A program made the position numbers and the translations under genes. From Nitratifractor sp. (GTDB lineage: Bacteria; Campylobacterota; Campylobacteria; Campylobacterales; Sulfurovaceae): 7,438 bases of DNA. This document shows positions 1-6,480 of this stretch, piece after piece (position 1 is the stretch's first letter; the number at the start of each line of letters is the position of its first letter). The stretch lies in the NCBI GenBank assembly GCA_015490055.1, contig WFYP01000185.1, forward strand, positions 1 through 7,438, written 5' to 3'. Under the pieces are notes generated by a model. That model had not been told where the DNA came from. It ran no database searches and was given only the letters and a program-made list of their open reading frames with translations.

Positions 1-44
1 AAAAATTTGTAACCTAAATAGCATCTAAATCTTATAAAAAGGTG

Positions 45-50
45 TATAAT
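45..50 (+). promoter_or_regulatory. Candidate -10 box for the universal-stress-like gene
   Basis: The hexamer TATAAT is a perfect sigma-70 -10 match and lies 29 bases before the start codon of the gene at 80-841. No convincing -35 box is found 16 to 18 bases upstream. That is common in Campylobacterota, where the -10 box dominates and A/T-rich DNA replaces a conserved -35 element. A TG dinucleotide lies directly before the box, so it is not a standard TGn extended -10. Confidence 0.45.
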
Positions 51-79
51 TATAAACAACTGACTTTAGGAGAATTAAT

Positions 80-841
80 ATGAAAACTCTAGCGTTAATA
101 AATGAGACTAAAGATATAAAAGAGGTTTTAGCAGAAGCTATTAAGTATGAGCGTGCAGTTTTAGAGGTACTTTTTGTTCATGAAGAGGAGTTTTTTGATT
201 TGCCAGAGCTTTTTAGACCAGAGTTTGAGCAAGATGAAAATATTGATAAAGAGGCGATTAAAAAAGAGATTTTAGCTACATTAAATGAGTTAAAATATCA
301 AAAAGATGTAGCTGTTTTTGTCTATATTAACGATACTTACTCAAGAGTAGAGAGTTTAGTTAGAGATAGCGATACTTTAATTGTTACAAAATATAACAGT
401 GCTACAGAAAAGTTACTAGATAGTAAATACAGAGTCTTATTCTTAAAAAATTCTAAGCAAGATTATCAAAAAGTGTTAGTAGAGTTGGCTTTAGATGGAG
501 AGGATACGCAGAGAATCGACTTTGCAAAAGAGCTGTTTCCAAATAGTAATTTAACTCTAACTTACGATTACAACCATTTTGTAGCAGTAGATATGGTAAC
601 AATCGACCCAATGATGGGAATAAGCAACGACCCATATTTAGACGAAGAGTTGAAAGAAGAGAATAAAAAAACTTTCAATCAAATATTAAAAGATACCGGC
701 TTGGATGGAGTATTTTTAGAAGATGCAGGCGAAGCAGAGAGTTTAATCGAATATATAAACTCCGAAGTAAATTTAGCTATTTTAAAGCAAAGAGATAACG
801 ATATTTTGGAAAAAGTTGTTAAAGATTGTTTATTTGTTTAA
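80..841 (+). CDS. Tandem universal stress protein (UspA-like), degenerate
   Basis: A 253-residue soluble protein that reads as two Usp-like Rossmann units. Unit one is about residues 1-123: a first strand MKTLALINE, a VLEVLFVHEE strand, then a DSDTLIVTKYNSATEKLL segment and a closing RVLFLK strand. Unit two is about residues 130-253: VLVELALDGEDTQR, a TLTYDYNH strand, and a closing segment VNLAILKQRDNDILEKVV. The order matches the UspA fold, but the glycine-rich ATP loop (G-2x-G-9x-G-S/T) is missing in both units, so nucleotide binding is doubtful. AGGAG at 68-72, seven bases before the ATG, fixes the start. The next gene begins 45 bases downstream on the same strand. A role in stress response is family knowledge only; partners cannot be inferred. 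Fold-level assignment is moderately sure, function is not. Confidence 0.62.
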   Translation: MKTLALINETKDIKEVLAEAIKYERAVLEVLFVHEEEFFDLPELFRPEFEQDENIDKEAIKKEILATLNELKYQKDVAVFVYINDTYSRVESLVRDSDTLIVTKYNSATEKLLDSKYRVLFLKNSKQDYQKVLVELALDGEDTQRIDFAKELFPNSNLTLTYDYNHFVAVDMVTIDPMMGISNDPYLDEELKEENKKTFNQILKDTGLDGVFLEDAGEAESLIEYINSEVNLAILKQRDNDILEKVVKDCLFV

Positions 842-886
842 AATACTTATGCTATTATATTATCAAAAATAATAAGGTAGTATAAT

Positions 887-1615
887 ATGCAAAAATGGTA
901 TAAAAATTTATGGTTTAAAGACCCAAAAGCAAAAGAGATACTAATAAACGAAACAGCTGTTAGAATAAGAGCAGGTATGCTCTTGGCTATTCCTATTTTT
1001 CTATCGTACACGCTCTATAATGCAGTCTTTGGAAGCCATTGGATAGTAGATGGCAACACAATAAAAGATACTTTCGATACAGATTTTGATGAACATATAA
1101 TTTATACTGCTCAAATGATTAGAAAAACATACGACTACACAATTCAAAGCTGGGTTTTAGCATATGCATTTTTTGAAATGATAGTAAGTATGTTTGTTAA
1201 AACTTCCTATCTTTCGCCTACAATTTGGATTGCAAGCTTTTTAGCTAGAAACAAGCAACCTGTTTGGAAACCACTTGTACCAAAGCGTTATGCATGGACA
1301 ATAGGTGCTACTTTTATTGGGCTATGTTGGGTATTTTTTAATCCTGGTAAATTTGCCTATTTTGTAAATGGTATTGCACATATGCACTTGCTAAGCACTT
1401 CTAAGCAATATTTAACTTATTGGATTCCATTAACACTTGTTTGGGTATGTACTGGATTTATGTGGATGGAATCAGTTTTAGGCTGGTGTGCTGGTTGCCA
1501 ACTACACTCACTATTAGTAAAACTAGGCATACTAAAAGAGGAGTGCGAAGCATGCAACGACATATTCTCACCAGAAGCTCAAAAATTAAGAGAAGAACAC
1601 AAAAAAGAGAACTAG
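887..1615 (+). CDS. DUF4395 family membrane protein with two CxxC pairs
   Basis: A 242-residue inner-membrane protein with about four hydrophobic segments (near residues 28-48, 88-106, 135-151 and 178-198). The end of the last segment runs into ESVLGWCAGCQLH, the hallmark C-terminal CxxC of DUF4395 proteins. The basic VPKRYAWTIG stretch before segment three also fits that family. At 242 residues it is longer than the roughly 150 usual for the family. The extra length is a polar loop at about residues 49-85 and a charged tail. The tail holds a second pair, C220-x-x-C223, after C201/C204 and H207, so a metal site or redox disulfide is possible (inference). AAGG at 874-877 precedes the ATG by nine bases. 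With only 45 bases after the upstream stop and no terminator between, it may be co-transcribed with the stress-like gene. Function of the family is unknown. Confidence 0.72.
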   Translation: MQKWYKNLWFKDPKAKEILINETAVRIRAGMLLAIPIFLSYTLYNAVFGSHWIVDGNTIKDTFDTDFDEHIIYTAQMIRKTYDYTIQSWVLAYAFFEMIVSMFVKTSYLSPTIWIASFLARNKQPVWKPLVPKRYAWTIGATFIGLCWVFFNPGKFAYFVNGIAHMHLLSTSKQYLTYWIPLTLVWVCTGFMWMESVLGWCAGCQLHSLLVKLGILKEECEACNDIFSPEAQKLREEHKKEN

Positions 1616-1755
1616 CAAAGTATGCAATAACTTTATTTAAATCCTAGCACATAGGTCTTTCTTCTACTAAGAACACTCAAGTAATATCCAACTCGCAGGG
1701 GCAGACTTATGTGTCTGCCCAAATGCTCGACTCACTATCCACTAACCCCTAACAA
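1616..1755. other. Convergent intergenic gap
   Basis: This 140-base gap separates two converging transcription units. It holds one strong palindrome (listed separately) and, beside the mazG-like stop, a C/A-rich low-complexity stretch with repeated CCACTA and ACCCCTA-like words. I see no gene in it. The only other hairpin, AAAGT at 1617-1621 pairing with ACTTT at 1630-1634, is too weak and has too poor a T-run to call a terminator. Confidence 0.6.
1699..1720. repeat. REP-like GC-rich palindrome
   Basis: GGGCAGAC at 1699-1706 pairs perfectly with GTCTGCCC at 1713-1720 around a six-base loop TTATGT. It is strikingly GC-rich for its surroundings. From memory, palindromes of the type GGGGCAGAC-(about six bases)-GTCTGCCC recur in many unrelated bacterial genomes, where REP-type elements are linked to RAYT (Y1 HUH) transposases. 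Neither strand has a T-run after the stem, which argues against a simple intrinsic terminator. Its place between convergent genes is typical of REPs, and it could still slow transcription from both sides. Confidence 0.55.
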
Positions 1756-2151
1756 CTACCCACTAATCTCCCTAAGCTCTTCTAAAAGAACTTGCTTCTG
1801 CTTCTCTTTTACCTCTTGCCAAATCTGTTCGTCTTTATCTTTTTCTCCAACTAATGGGATTATTCTTTCTTGATACTTTTTAAGGGCTCTTTTTAGTATC
1901 TTTTCGTGTGAACTTACTAAGCCTATATCTTTTAAATTCTCTACTAGCATCATCCAGCCCCAAAGAATATCGCATAGTTCATCTTCTAGTTTAGGAGCAT
2001 TATTCTCTTTTATCTCCTCTTTTACTTCGTAAACTTCGGATATTATCGCATCTAACAGAGCCCCATTTTCTAAATAACGCTTCGTTCCTCTTTTTATATC
2101 TTTTTTATGGTTTAATTTCGATAACTCTATTAACTCTTTACACTCATTCAT
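1756..2151 (-). CDS. MazG-like nucleotide pyrophosphohydrolase
   Basis: A 131-residue, mostly helical protein with the all-alpha NTP pyrophosphohydrolase signature. E39-x-x-E42 (with E45 and E46) is followed after 15 residues by E58-x-x-D61 in the segment LEDELCDILWGWMM. These acidic residues bind the magnesium that drives cleavage of NTP to NMP and pyrophosphate. MazG relatives remove non-canonical or excess nucleotides, and here the substrate is unknown. It is a single-domain form, unlike the two-domain E. coli MazG. The ATG overlaps the TGA of the preceding gene by four bases (ATGA). A strong GAGGGG at 2157-2162, inside that gene's last codons, serves as its ribosome binding site, so translation is probably coupled. 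It is the last gene of the minus-strand block. Family call is confident; physiological role is inference. Confidence 0.8.
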   Translation of the reverse strand: MNECKELIELSKLNHKKDIKRGTKRYLENGALLDAIISEVYEVKEEIKENNAPKLEDELCDILWGWMMLVENLKDIGLVSSHEKILKRALKKYQERIIPLVGEKDKDEQIWQEVKEKQKQVLLEELREISG

Positions 2152-2393
2152 CTATGCCCCTCTACTCCAAAGATTAGTTTAAACCTAATTTTACCCTTTT
2201 TTTGCCAATTAACAAAGCGATTTGTAGAGAGGGCAATAACAAATTTATATATCCATATGCGTATATAAACACCATCTACTTTAGGTGGTAGTATGAACCT
2301 AGCCACCCTCTTCTCTTGCTCACCTCGCTCTACTTCTGTACTAACTATGCTAGCATTTCCAATGCCAAATTCGGCAAAAATTTTACTCTTCAT
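2148..2393 (-). CDS. Small conserved-looking protein, possibly DUF3977
   Basis: An 81-residue protein that I do not recognise with certainty. It begins MKSKIFAEFGIGNASIVSTE, has a central VYIRIWIYKFVIALST stretch that looks like paired beta strands, and ends with a KFKLIFG-like segment (here RFKLIFGVEGHR). This pattern (EFGxGN..., TE-E, YxRIWI, F-LIFG) recalls the short DUF3977 family; that assignment is from memory and tentative. No signal peptide, cysteine or obvious catalytic motif is visible. Its start lies 11 bases inside the 3' end of the acetyltransferase gene, with only a weak A-rich Shine-Dalgarno region, so it is likely translated by coupling. Its stop overlaps the start of the mazG-like gene. 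The tight fit on both sides is the best evidence that it is real. Function unknown. Confidence 0.68.
   Translation of the reverse strand: MKSKIFAEFGIGNASIVSTEVERGEQEKRVARFILPPKVDGVYIRIWIYKFVIALSTNRFVNWQKKGKIRFKLIFGVEGHR
2157..2162 (-). promoter_or_regulatory. Ribosome binding site of the mazG-like gene, inside the upstream gene
   Basis: On the minus strand this reads GAGGGG, five bases before the ATG at 2151. It is encoded within the final codons (GVEGHR) of the upstream small gene, so ribosomes ending that gene stand on it. Together with the ATGA overlap it indicates coupled translation and settles the mazG-like start. Confidence 0.65.
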
Positions 2394-2925
2394 ATTCGCT
2401 TTTTAACATAGAGAAGATATTTAAATCTATGTAAGCTCCATTTATCTCTTCGAACTCTCTTAAAGTTCCTTCTAGCTTAAAGCCAAGGCTCTTTGCTACA
2501 TTGCAACTTTTTGGGTTGTTATGAGCACATCTAATGATAACTTTATTCATACCCATTGTGTTAAATGCCATATTGCAAAGCTCTTTTACGGCTCGCCTCA
2601 TTATGCCTTTGCCTCTAAAATCTTTGTCTAAAATATAGCCAATCTCTGTTGTTTTAAGATGCTCATTTATGGAGTTAAAGTCTATAACACCCACAACTTT
2701 GCCTCTATATCTAATCGCCATATAGATAGCTCTACCTTTAGCCATTCTCTCTATCTGCTCTTTTATATACTCTTCGGTATCTGTAGGCTCTTTTACGGTA
2801 CCTAGCCAAGTAAAGCGTTGCTTTAAATTGTCTCTATTTCTATCGATAATATCAAAAATATCTTGTGCAATGTATTTAGTTGCTAACTCCAACTCTATCT
2901 CATCATCTACTACTCTTGTAAACAT
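2383..2925 (-). CDS. GNAT N-acetyltransferase, RimJ/RimL type
   Basis: A 180-residue acetyltransferase that transfers acetyl from acetyl-CoA to an amine. The acetyl-CoA loop is at D102-F-R-G-K-G107-I-M (the R/Q-x-x-G-x-G/A motif). It follows the EIGYILD strand and precedes a helix. HNNPKSCNVAKSLGFKLEG at about 135-153 is the standard RimJ/RimL-type C-terminal segment. The N-terminal LELATKYIAQDIFDIIDRN and LKQRFTWLG parts also resemble RimL/YdaF-like proteins. Whether it acts on a ribosomal protein, another protein N-terminus or a small molecule cannot be told. AAGGG at 2933-2937, seven bases before the ATG, supports the start. It lies 33 bases after mutS7 and overlaps the next gene by 11 bases. 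An A/T-rich TAAAAT (2944-2949, minus strand) in that gap could be an extra weak promoter. Confidence 0.85.
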   Translation of the reverse strand: MFTRVVDDEIELELATKYIAQDIFDIIDRNRDNLKQRFTWLGTVKEPTDTEEYIKEQIERMAKGRAIYMAIRYRGKVVGVIDFNSINEHLKTTEIGYILDKDFRGKGIMRRAVKELCNMAFNTMGMNKVIIRCAHNNPKSCNVAKSLGFKLEGTLREFEEINGAYIDLNIFSMLKSEYEE

Positions 2926-2958
2926 ATATATACCCTTGTTTATATTTTAGTCAGGCTT

Positions 2959-5880
2959 TTACTCCACCTCCACATAGTGCAACTTAAGTCCATCTTCACC
3001 CATAACAAAGCCATTTATTATGAGTTTGCCAGAGTGTACCATATCGTGGTGTTTGGAGCATAGTGGGATTAGGTTGTATTTGTGGTTGGTTTTGAAGTGG
3101 TCTATAAATCCACCTTTGTCTTTGGCTTGTGGGGCTATGTGGTGGACATCTTCTACTGCTTCGTTGCAGATGGCACATTTGGTTAAGTAAACGCTTTTGT
3201 TGTATCGGCTTCTTCGCTTCTTTTTTAGCATCTCTACTTCGCTAAATTCGCCGGTTAGCTCTTTTCTAATTTTATATGCATCTTCTAAAAACTCTTTATC
3301 TAAATGCAGGGCTTTAGCAAACTCTAAGCCATATAGTGTGCTTCCGCTTCCTATTTCGAATTTGCGGTTGTATATTAGTTTGTCGCTTGCTTCATCGTAA
3401 GTTACGCCTAAGTGTAAAAAGATGATATTCTCTATCTCTTTTATAACTTTTAACTCTGTTAATTGGTGCAAGTGTGTGGCGAATATAAAGTAGCTACCAA
3501 TGTCGCTAAGTCGCTTTATAGACGAACTTACGATTGAAAGAGCCGAGAATGTCTCGGTTCCGTGGCTTATCTCGTCACCTAAAATTAGCGAATTGGCACT
3601 TGCACGGTTAAATATATTTTTAAGCTCTAGCATCTCGATAGCAAAGGTTGATAAGCCTTTGTAGAGGTTATCTTTCGATACAATTCGCGTAAATAGTTTA
3701 TCAATTAGGCTAAAACGCATCGATGCACACGGCACAAAAAGCCCAGCTTGAGCCATAACAACAGCAATCCCCACACTCTTCATAAACGAGCTCTTACCAC
3801 TGCTGTTTATTCCATAGAGTAACACACCCTTAACCTCTTTGTTATCGCTCGCCTCTAGGGTTATGTGGTTGTGCTCTAAATCTTGCGGTATCTGCCCTAA
3901 GAGCATATCGTTTGGTATATATATGCCGTTCTCTTCGCGAGACTCAATAATAGGGTGGCGAAGGGCGATAAATTCGAGCGTATTTTCTTCTACAATCTCT
4001 GGCTTTACATAGTTGTAAACCTTGGCACATTTTGCCCCACTAATTGCAAAATCTAACTCGCCAATAAATACAATAAGCTTCTCTAACAAGGCACTGTAAA
4101 TCTTCTCTAAATCTGTTAAAACATCGCTAAAGGTGTTCTTTACAAGGGCAATTAGGCGAGCGTGCAGGGCGGTGTAGTTGCTAGATATTTGCTCGATTAG
4201 TGGCGAACTAATCTTTACACTATTTTTTAGCCTCTTATAGTTAAAATCTTTAAAAAAGTGGTGCTCGCCATTAATTGTTACAAAGCTTTTAAGTAGTTCA
4301 TCTTCTATCTGGCTAAAGCGATTTTTGGTTAAGTTTATATAAAAGCCTTCGCTCTCTAAATGCCCAATGGTGGCTATCTCATTGCCATCAAAAAAGCTAT
4401 TTATATGCTCTTTAACCAGCTCTAAATTGTAATTTATCCCCTTAATTTCAGCTTCGGTTTGGTCGATAAATACATTCACGCCACTATTAAAGATATTGCT
4501 ATCTATCTGCTCGCGTCGATACTTTGCACTGTTATCGAAGTTAAAAGTCTTCTCTAACTCTAGCCTAAATTTATAGACTTCGTCTATATTAAAATCTTCT
4601 AAATCAAGATTGTACTCTTGCACCTCTTGGTAAATTTTTTCTATAGAATATAGTGAAGAGTGCAGATAATTTATCTCGAAAGGGTGTACCTTTTTTAGCT
4701 TTATTCGGCGTAAAATTCGCTCTATGTCGTAAACTTGCTTTAAAATAGCCTCTAGCTTTTTATGGTTGCTTTTTAAACTATCTATCAAAAAGTAGCGACG
4801 CTCTAACTCTGCCTTATCGATAATTGGGTTTAGCAATCGCTCTTTTAACACACGCTTACCAATCGGCGTAGAGGTAAAGTCTATAAGCTTTAAAAGCGTC
4901 ATTTCATTGCTATCACGAGAGATAATATTTAACTGCTCAAGAGCATTATTACCCAAATAGACAAAGTGGCTATTGCCAAGAAAAATAGGGCGGTTAAGCT
5001 TCTCTATAATCGCTGGGTCGTGGTCGATAATAAAGTCAAGCAAAAAGGCTAAAGATTCGCTAGAGTAGGGGTGTTTTTCTAAATCCAAATACTCTATGGG
5101 GCTTAGAATCGAGTTGATGTTAAATATCTTAGCAAAGAGCTCGTTTTGGTAGTTTATCTTTAGTCTTTGCTTATTTTCATTATGCGTATAGTGCTCTTTT
5201 ATCTCTAGGTAGTTATAGACAAACTCTCTATCAAGCTCGCAGTCAAAGGTAAGCACAACTTCGGATGTATTGTAAGTTTGCAGTAGGTTAAAAATCTCAT
5301 CTAATGCATAAGTTTTATCATCTCTTGTAGAGTGTACTTCGTTTACTATACACTTACCAGTTGTAACATCTACCGCACTATACCCTGCATAGTAAATCCC
5401 ACGATTTTCGCCAATAAGTAGCGAAACAAGATAATTCTCGCTAGCCTCTACCTGATAATCAAAATTAGTACCCGGAGAGATAATATTAGATAGATAACGC
5501 TTAACACTAGGTGGCTCACCCTTTTGGCGAATAAGAACAATAGTATATTTCTTACTCTGCACAAGCCGGTTTAAGTACCGCTCGAGTGCAAAATTTGGAA
5601 CCCCTGCCATAATTGGGTTGCTAACAGAGTTTTCGATAATCGACTTATTCTTACGAGTTAGCTGAATATTCAAAAACTCAGCAACCTCTTTAGCTTTTCC
5701 AATTTTTAGCTCTTCATTATTAACTTCATAAACCTCAAAAAACGAACCAATCTCCATTAAAACAACAGTATTGCTTCCATACTTCGCCTCAAAATACTCT
5801 TGAAGCTCAAAATATATCTCGGTAAGAAGCCGTTTTTTATTATTCAAAAGCTCATTTAAATCAGCCGTTTCGATGTCCAA
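2959..5880 (-). CDS. mutS7: MutS7-type DNA mismatch repair protein with C-terminal HNH nuclease
   Basis: A 973-residue MutS homologue. Residues 1-125 are the mismatch-binding domain I with GSFFEVYE at 45-52, giving the F47-x-E49 wedge of mismatch-recognising MutS. About 150-290 is the connector. About 300-620 is the lever core with the clamp. About 630-875 is the ABC-type ATPase: Walker A GINSSGKSS 690-698, the STF loop 744-746, Walker B LILGDE ending D769-E770, and H803 in FATHLH. A basic linker KKKRR leads to an HNH domain at 902-949: zinc-type C902/C905 and C941/H944, H913-H914, N936, H945. HNH-fused MutS is the mark of the MutS7 subfamily (Campylobacterota, giant viruses, octocoral mitochondria). 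Combined recognition and nicking is inferred. The start is TTG: an in-frame TAA lies at 5893-5895, AAGG is six bases upstream, and the first internal Met (42) would cut into domain I. The gene likely leads a four-gene operon. Confidence 0.92.
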   Translation of the reverse strand: MDIETADLNELLNNKKRLLTEIYFELQEYFEAKYGSNTVVLMEIGSFFEVYEVNNEELKIGKAKEVAEFLNIQLTRKNKSIIENSVSNPIMAGVPNFALERYLNRLVQSKKYTIVLIRQKGEPPSVKRYLSNIISPGTNFDYQVEASENYLVSLLIGENRGIYYAGYSAVDVTTGKCIVNEVHSTRDDKTYALDEIFNLLQTYNTSEVVLTFDCELDREFVYNYLEIKEHYTHNENKQRLKINYQNELFAKIFNINSILSPIEYLDLEKHPYSSESLAFLLDFIIDHDPAIIEKLNRPIFLGNSHFVYLGNNALEQLNIISRDSNEMTLLKLIDFTSTPIGKRVLKERLLNPIIDKAELERRYFLIDSLKSNHKKLEAILKQVYDIERILRRIKLKKVHPFEINYLHSSLYSIEKIYQEVQEYNLDLEDFNIDEVYKFRLELEKTFNFDNSAKYRREQIDSNIFNSGVNVFIDQTEAEIKGINYNLELVKEHINSFFDGNEIATIGHLESEGFYINLTKNRFSQIEDELLKSFVTINGEHHFFKDFNYKRLKNSVKISSPLIEQISSNYTALHARLIALVKNTFSDVLTDLEKIYSALLEKLIVFIGELDFAISGAKCAKVYNYVKPEIVEENTLEFIALRHPIIESREENGIYIPNDMLLGQIPQDLEHNHITLEASDNKEVKGVLLYGINSSGKSSFMKSVGIAVVMAQAGLFVPCASMRFSLIDKLFTRIVSKDNLYKGLSTFAIEMLELKNIFNRASANSLILGDEISHGTETFSALSIVSSSIKRLSDIGSYFIFATHLHQLTELKVIKEIENIIFLHLGVTYDEASDKLIYNRKFEIGSGSTLYGLEFAKALHLDKEFLEDAYKIRKELTGEFSEVEMLKKKRRSRYNKSVYLTKCAICNEAVEDVHHIAPQAKDKGGFIDHFKTNHKYNLIPLCSKHHDMVHSGKLIINGFVMGEDGLKLHYVEVE

Positions 5881-5886
5881 AGAGTG

Positions 5887-5890
5887 CCTT
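5887..5890 (-). promoter_or_regulatory. Ribosome binding site deciding the TTG start of mutS7
   Basis: The minus strand reads AAGG here, six bases before TTG at 5880. No ATG or GTG in this frame lies between the upstream TAA (5893-5895) and Met42 of the product. This site therefore supports the rare TTG as the true start, and the reduced initiation rate of TTG may keep the protein at low level (inference). Confidence 0.6.
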
Positions 5891-5899
5891 TTTTACGAA

Positions 5900-5928
5900 A
5901 TTATAGCCAATTAGCTTTTAAAGGTGAA
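5900..5928 (-). promoter_or_regulatory. Sigma-70-like promoter of mutS7 and downstream genes
   Basis: On the minus strand TTCACC (5923-5928, four of six matches to TTGACA) is separated by exactly 17 bases from a perfect TATAAT (5900-5905). Transcription would start near 5893, leaving a leader of roughly a dozen bases before the TTG start. It suggests mutS7 is transcribed independently of the ATPase cassette upstream. No operator-like repeat is visible over it. Confidence 0.65.
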
Positions 5929-5937
5929 TAGAATAAG

Positions 5938-6480
5938 CTAACATTCTTGTTCTAGTTTCTCTTTTAGCTTTAAACACTCTATAAACATTGTCTTTTTATA
6001 ACTTAGTAATACTCTATGAATAATTCTATCAATAGTTCTTCCACTATTGCAATAGAGGTAGAAAGTAGGCATATTAGATGTTTTTGAACTATCAAAGCGT
6101 TTATTTAAAATATCTGTTGTATTAGTAGCCTTTTTTGCTGATGTATTAATCATATTTACAATAGTGTCTGATAAAATTCTTCTTTTAACCTCAATATGCA
6201 TTGGTTGAATTAAAGATATAACTTCACTAATTTTGAGGTATTGAATGCCATCATTTATATACTTATAGTCATCAAATTTTAGATTTAACTCTCTACAGCA
6301 ACTATCTAAAAAAGCTAGAGTAATACTCTTCTCTTCGACTAAATAGTATCTATCTTGACATTCAATTACTTTATCACAAGTTTAGCCAATATTGTCCAAA
6401 CAATCCATATCAATGATGCTATAGAGTGATAGATGAGTATCACAACACCCCTGTTTAATGTTTTTTATAGGTATTGCCAC
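5938..6480 (-). pseudogene. Broken small gene, possible PD-(D/E)xK nuclease partner of the ATPase
   Basis: Reading from GTG at 6478-6480 gives a 180-residue frame in one register, interrupted only by TAA at codon 33 (6382-6384). The frame starts MAIPIKNIKQGCCDTH and ends KLKEKLEQEC. The start has a good GAGG seven bases upstream and overlaps the ATPase gene by 16 bases, so the whole frame looks like a once-intact coupled gene. Codon content on both sides of the stop is coherent. After the stop comes T-C-D36-K-V-I-E-C, then Y-Y-L-V-E49-E50-K51-S. This D-x12-E-x-K arrangement on adjacent strands resembles a PD-(D/E)xK nuclease core; I do not recognise the family and this is inference. The protein is unusually cysteine-rich, with CC pairs at 12-13 and again near residue 60. 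The 87-codon stretch from Met94 (6201) may be the only part that looks open, but it lacks a visible ribosome site. Confidence 0.7.

Noticed and set aside
453..635. Minus-strand 60-codon open frame
   Set aside because: Antisense shadow of the stress-like gene, without a ribosome site or recognisable content.
1617..1634. Hairpin AAAGT / ACTTT after the DUF4395 gene
   Set aside because: Only five pairs and no proper T-run, so it is not supported as a terminator.
1420..1647. Plus-strand 75-codon open frame
   Set aside because: It lies in another frame over the 3' part of the DUF4395 gene, whose motifs are clear, and has no sensible protein features of its own.
2996..3178. Minus-strand 60-codon open frame over the HNH part of mutS7
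   Set aside because: Another frame of the mutS7 HNH region; the mutS7 frame carries the full zinc and HNH residues.
3197..3400. Plus-strand 67-codon open frame
   Set aside because: Antisense to mutS7; its serine/leucine-rich content is typical of the reverse of a charged coding frame.
5911..5941. Inverted repeat TTAGCTT / AAGCTAA as a terminator of the cassette
   Set aside because: Seven weak A/T-rich pairs with a 17-base loop and no T-run after it; it also overlaps the mutS7 promoter.
6199..6201. ATG as the start of an independent 87-residue gene
   Set aside because: No ribosome site is visible, and coherent coding sequence continues upstream in frame to the TAA and beyond it.
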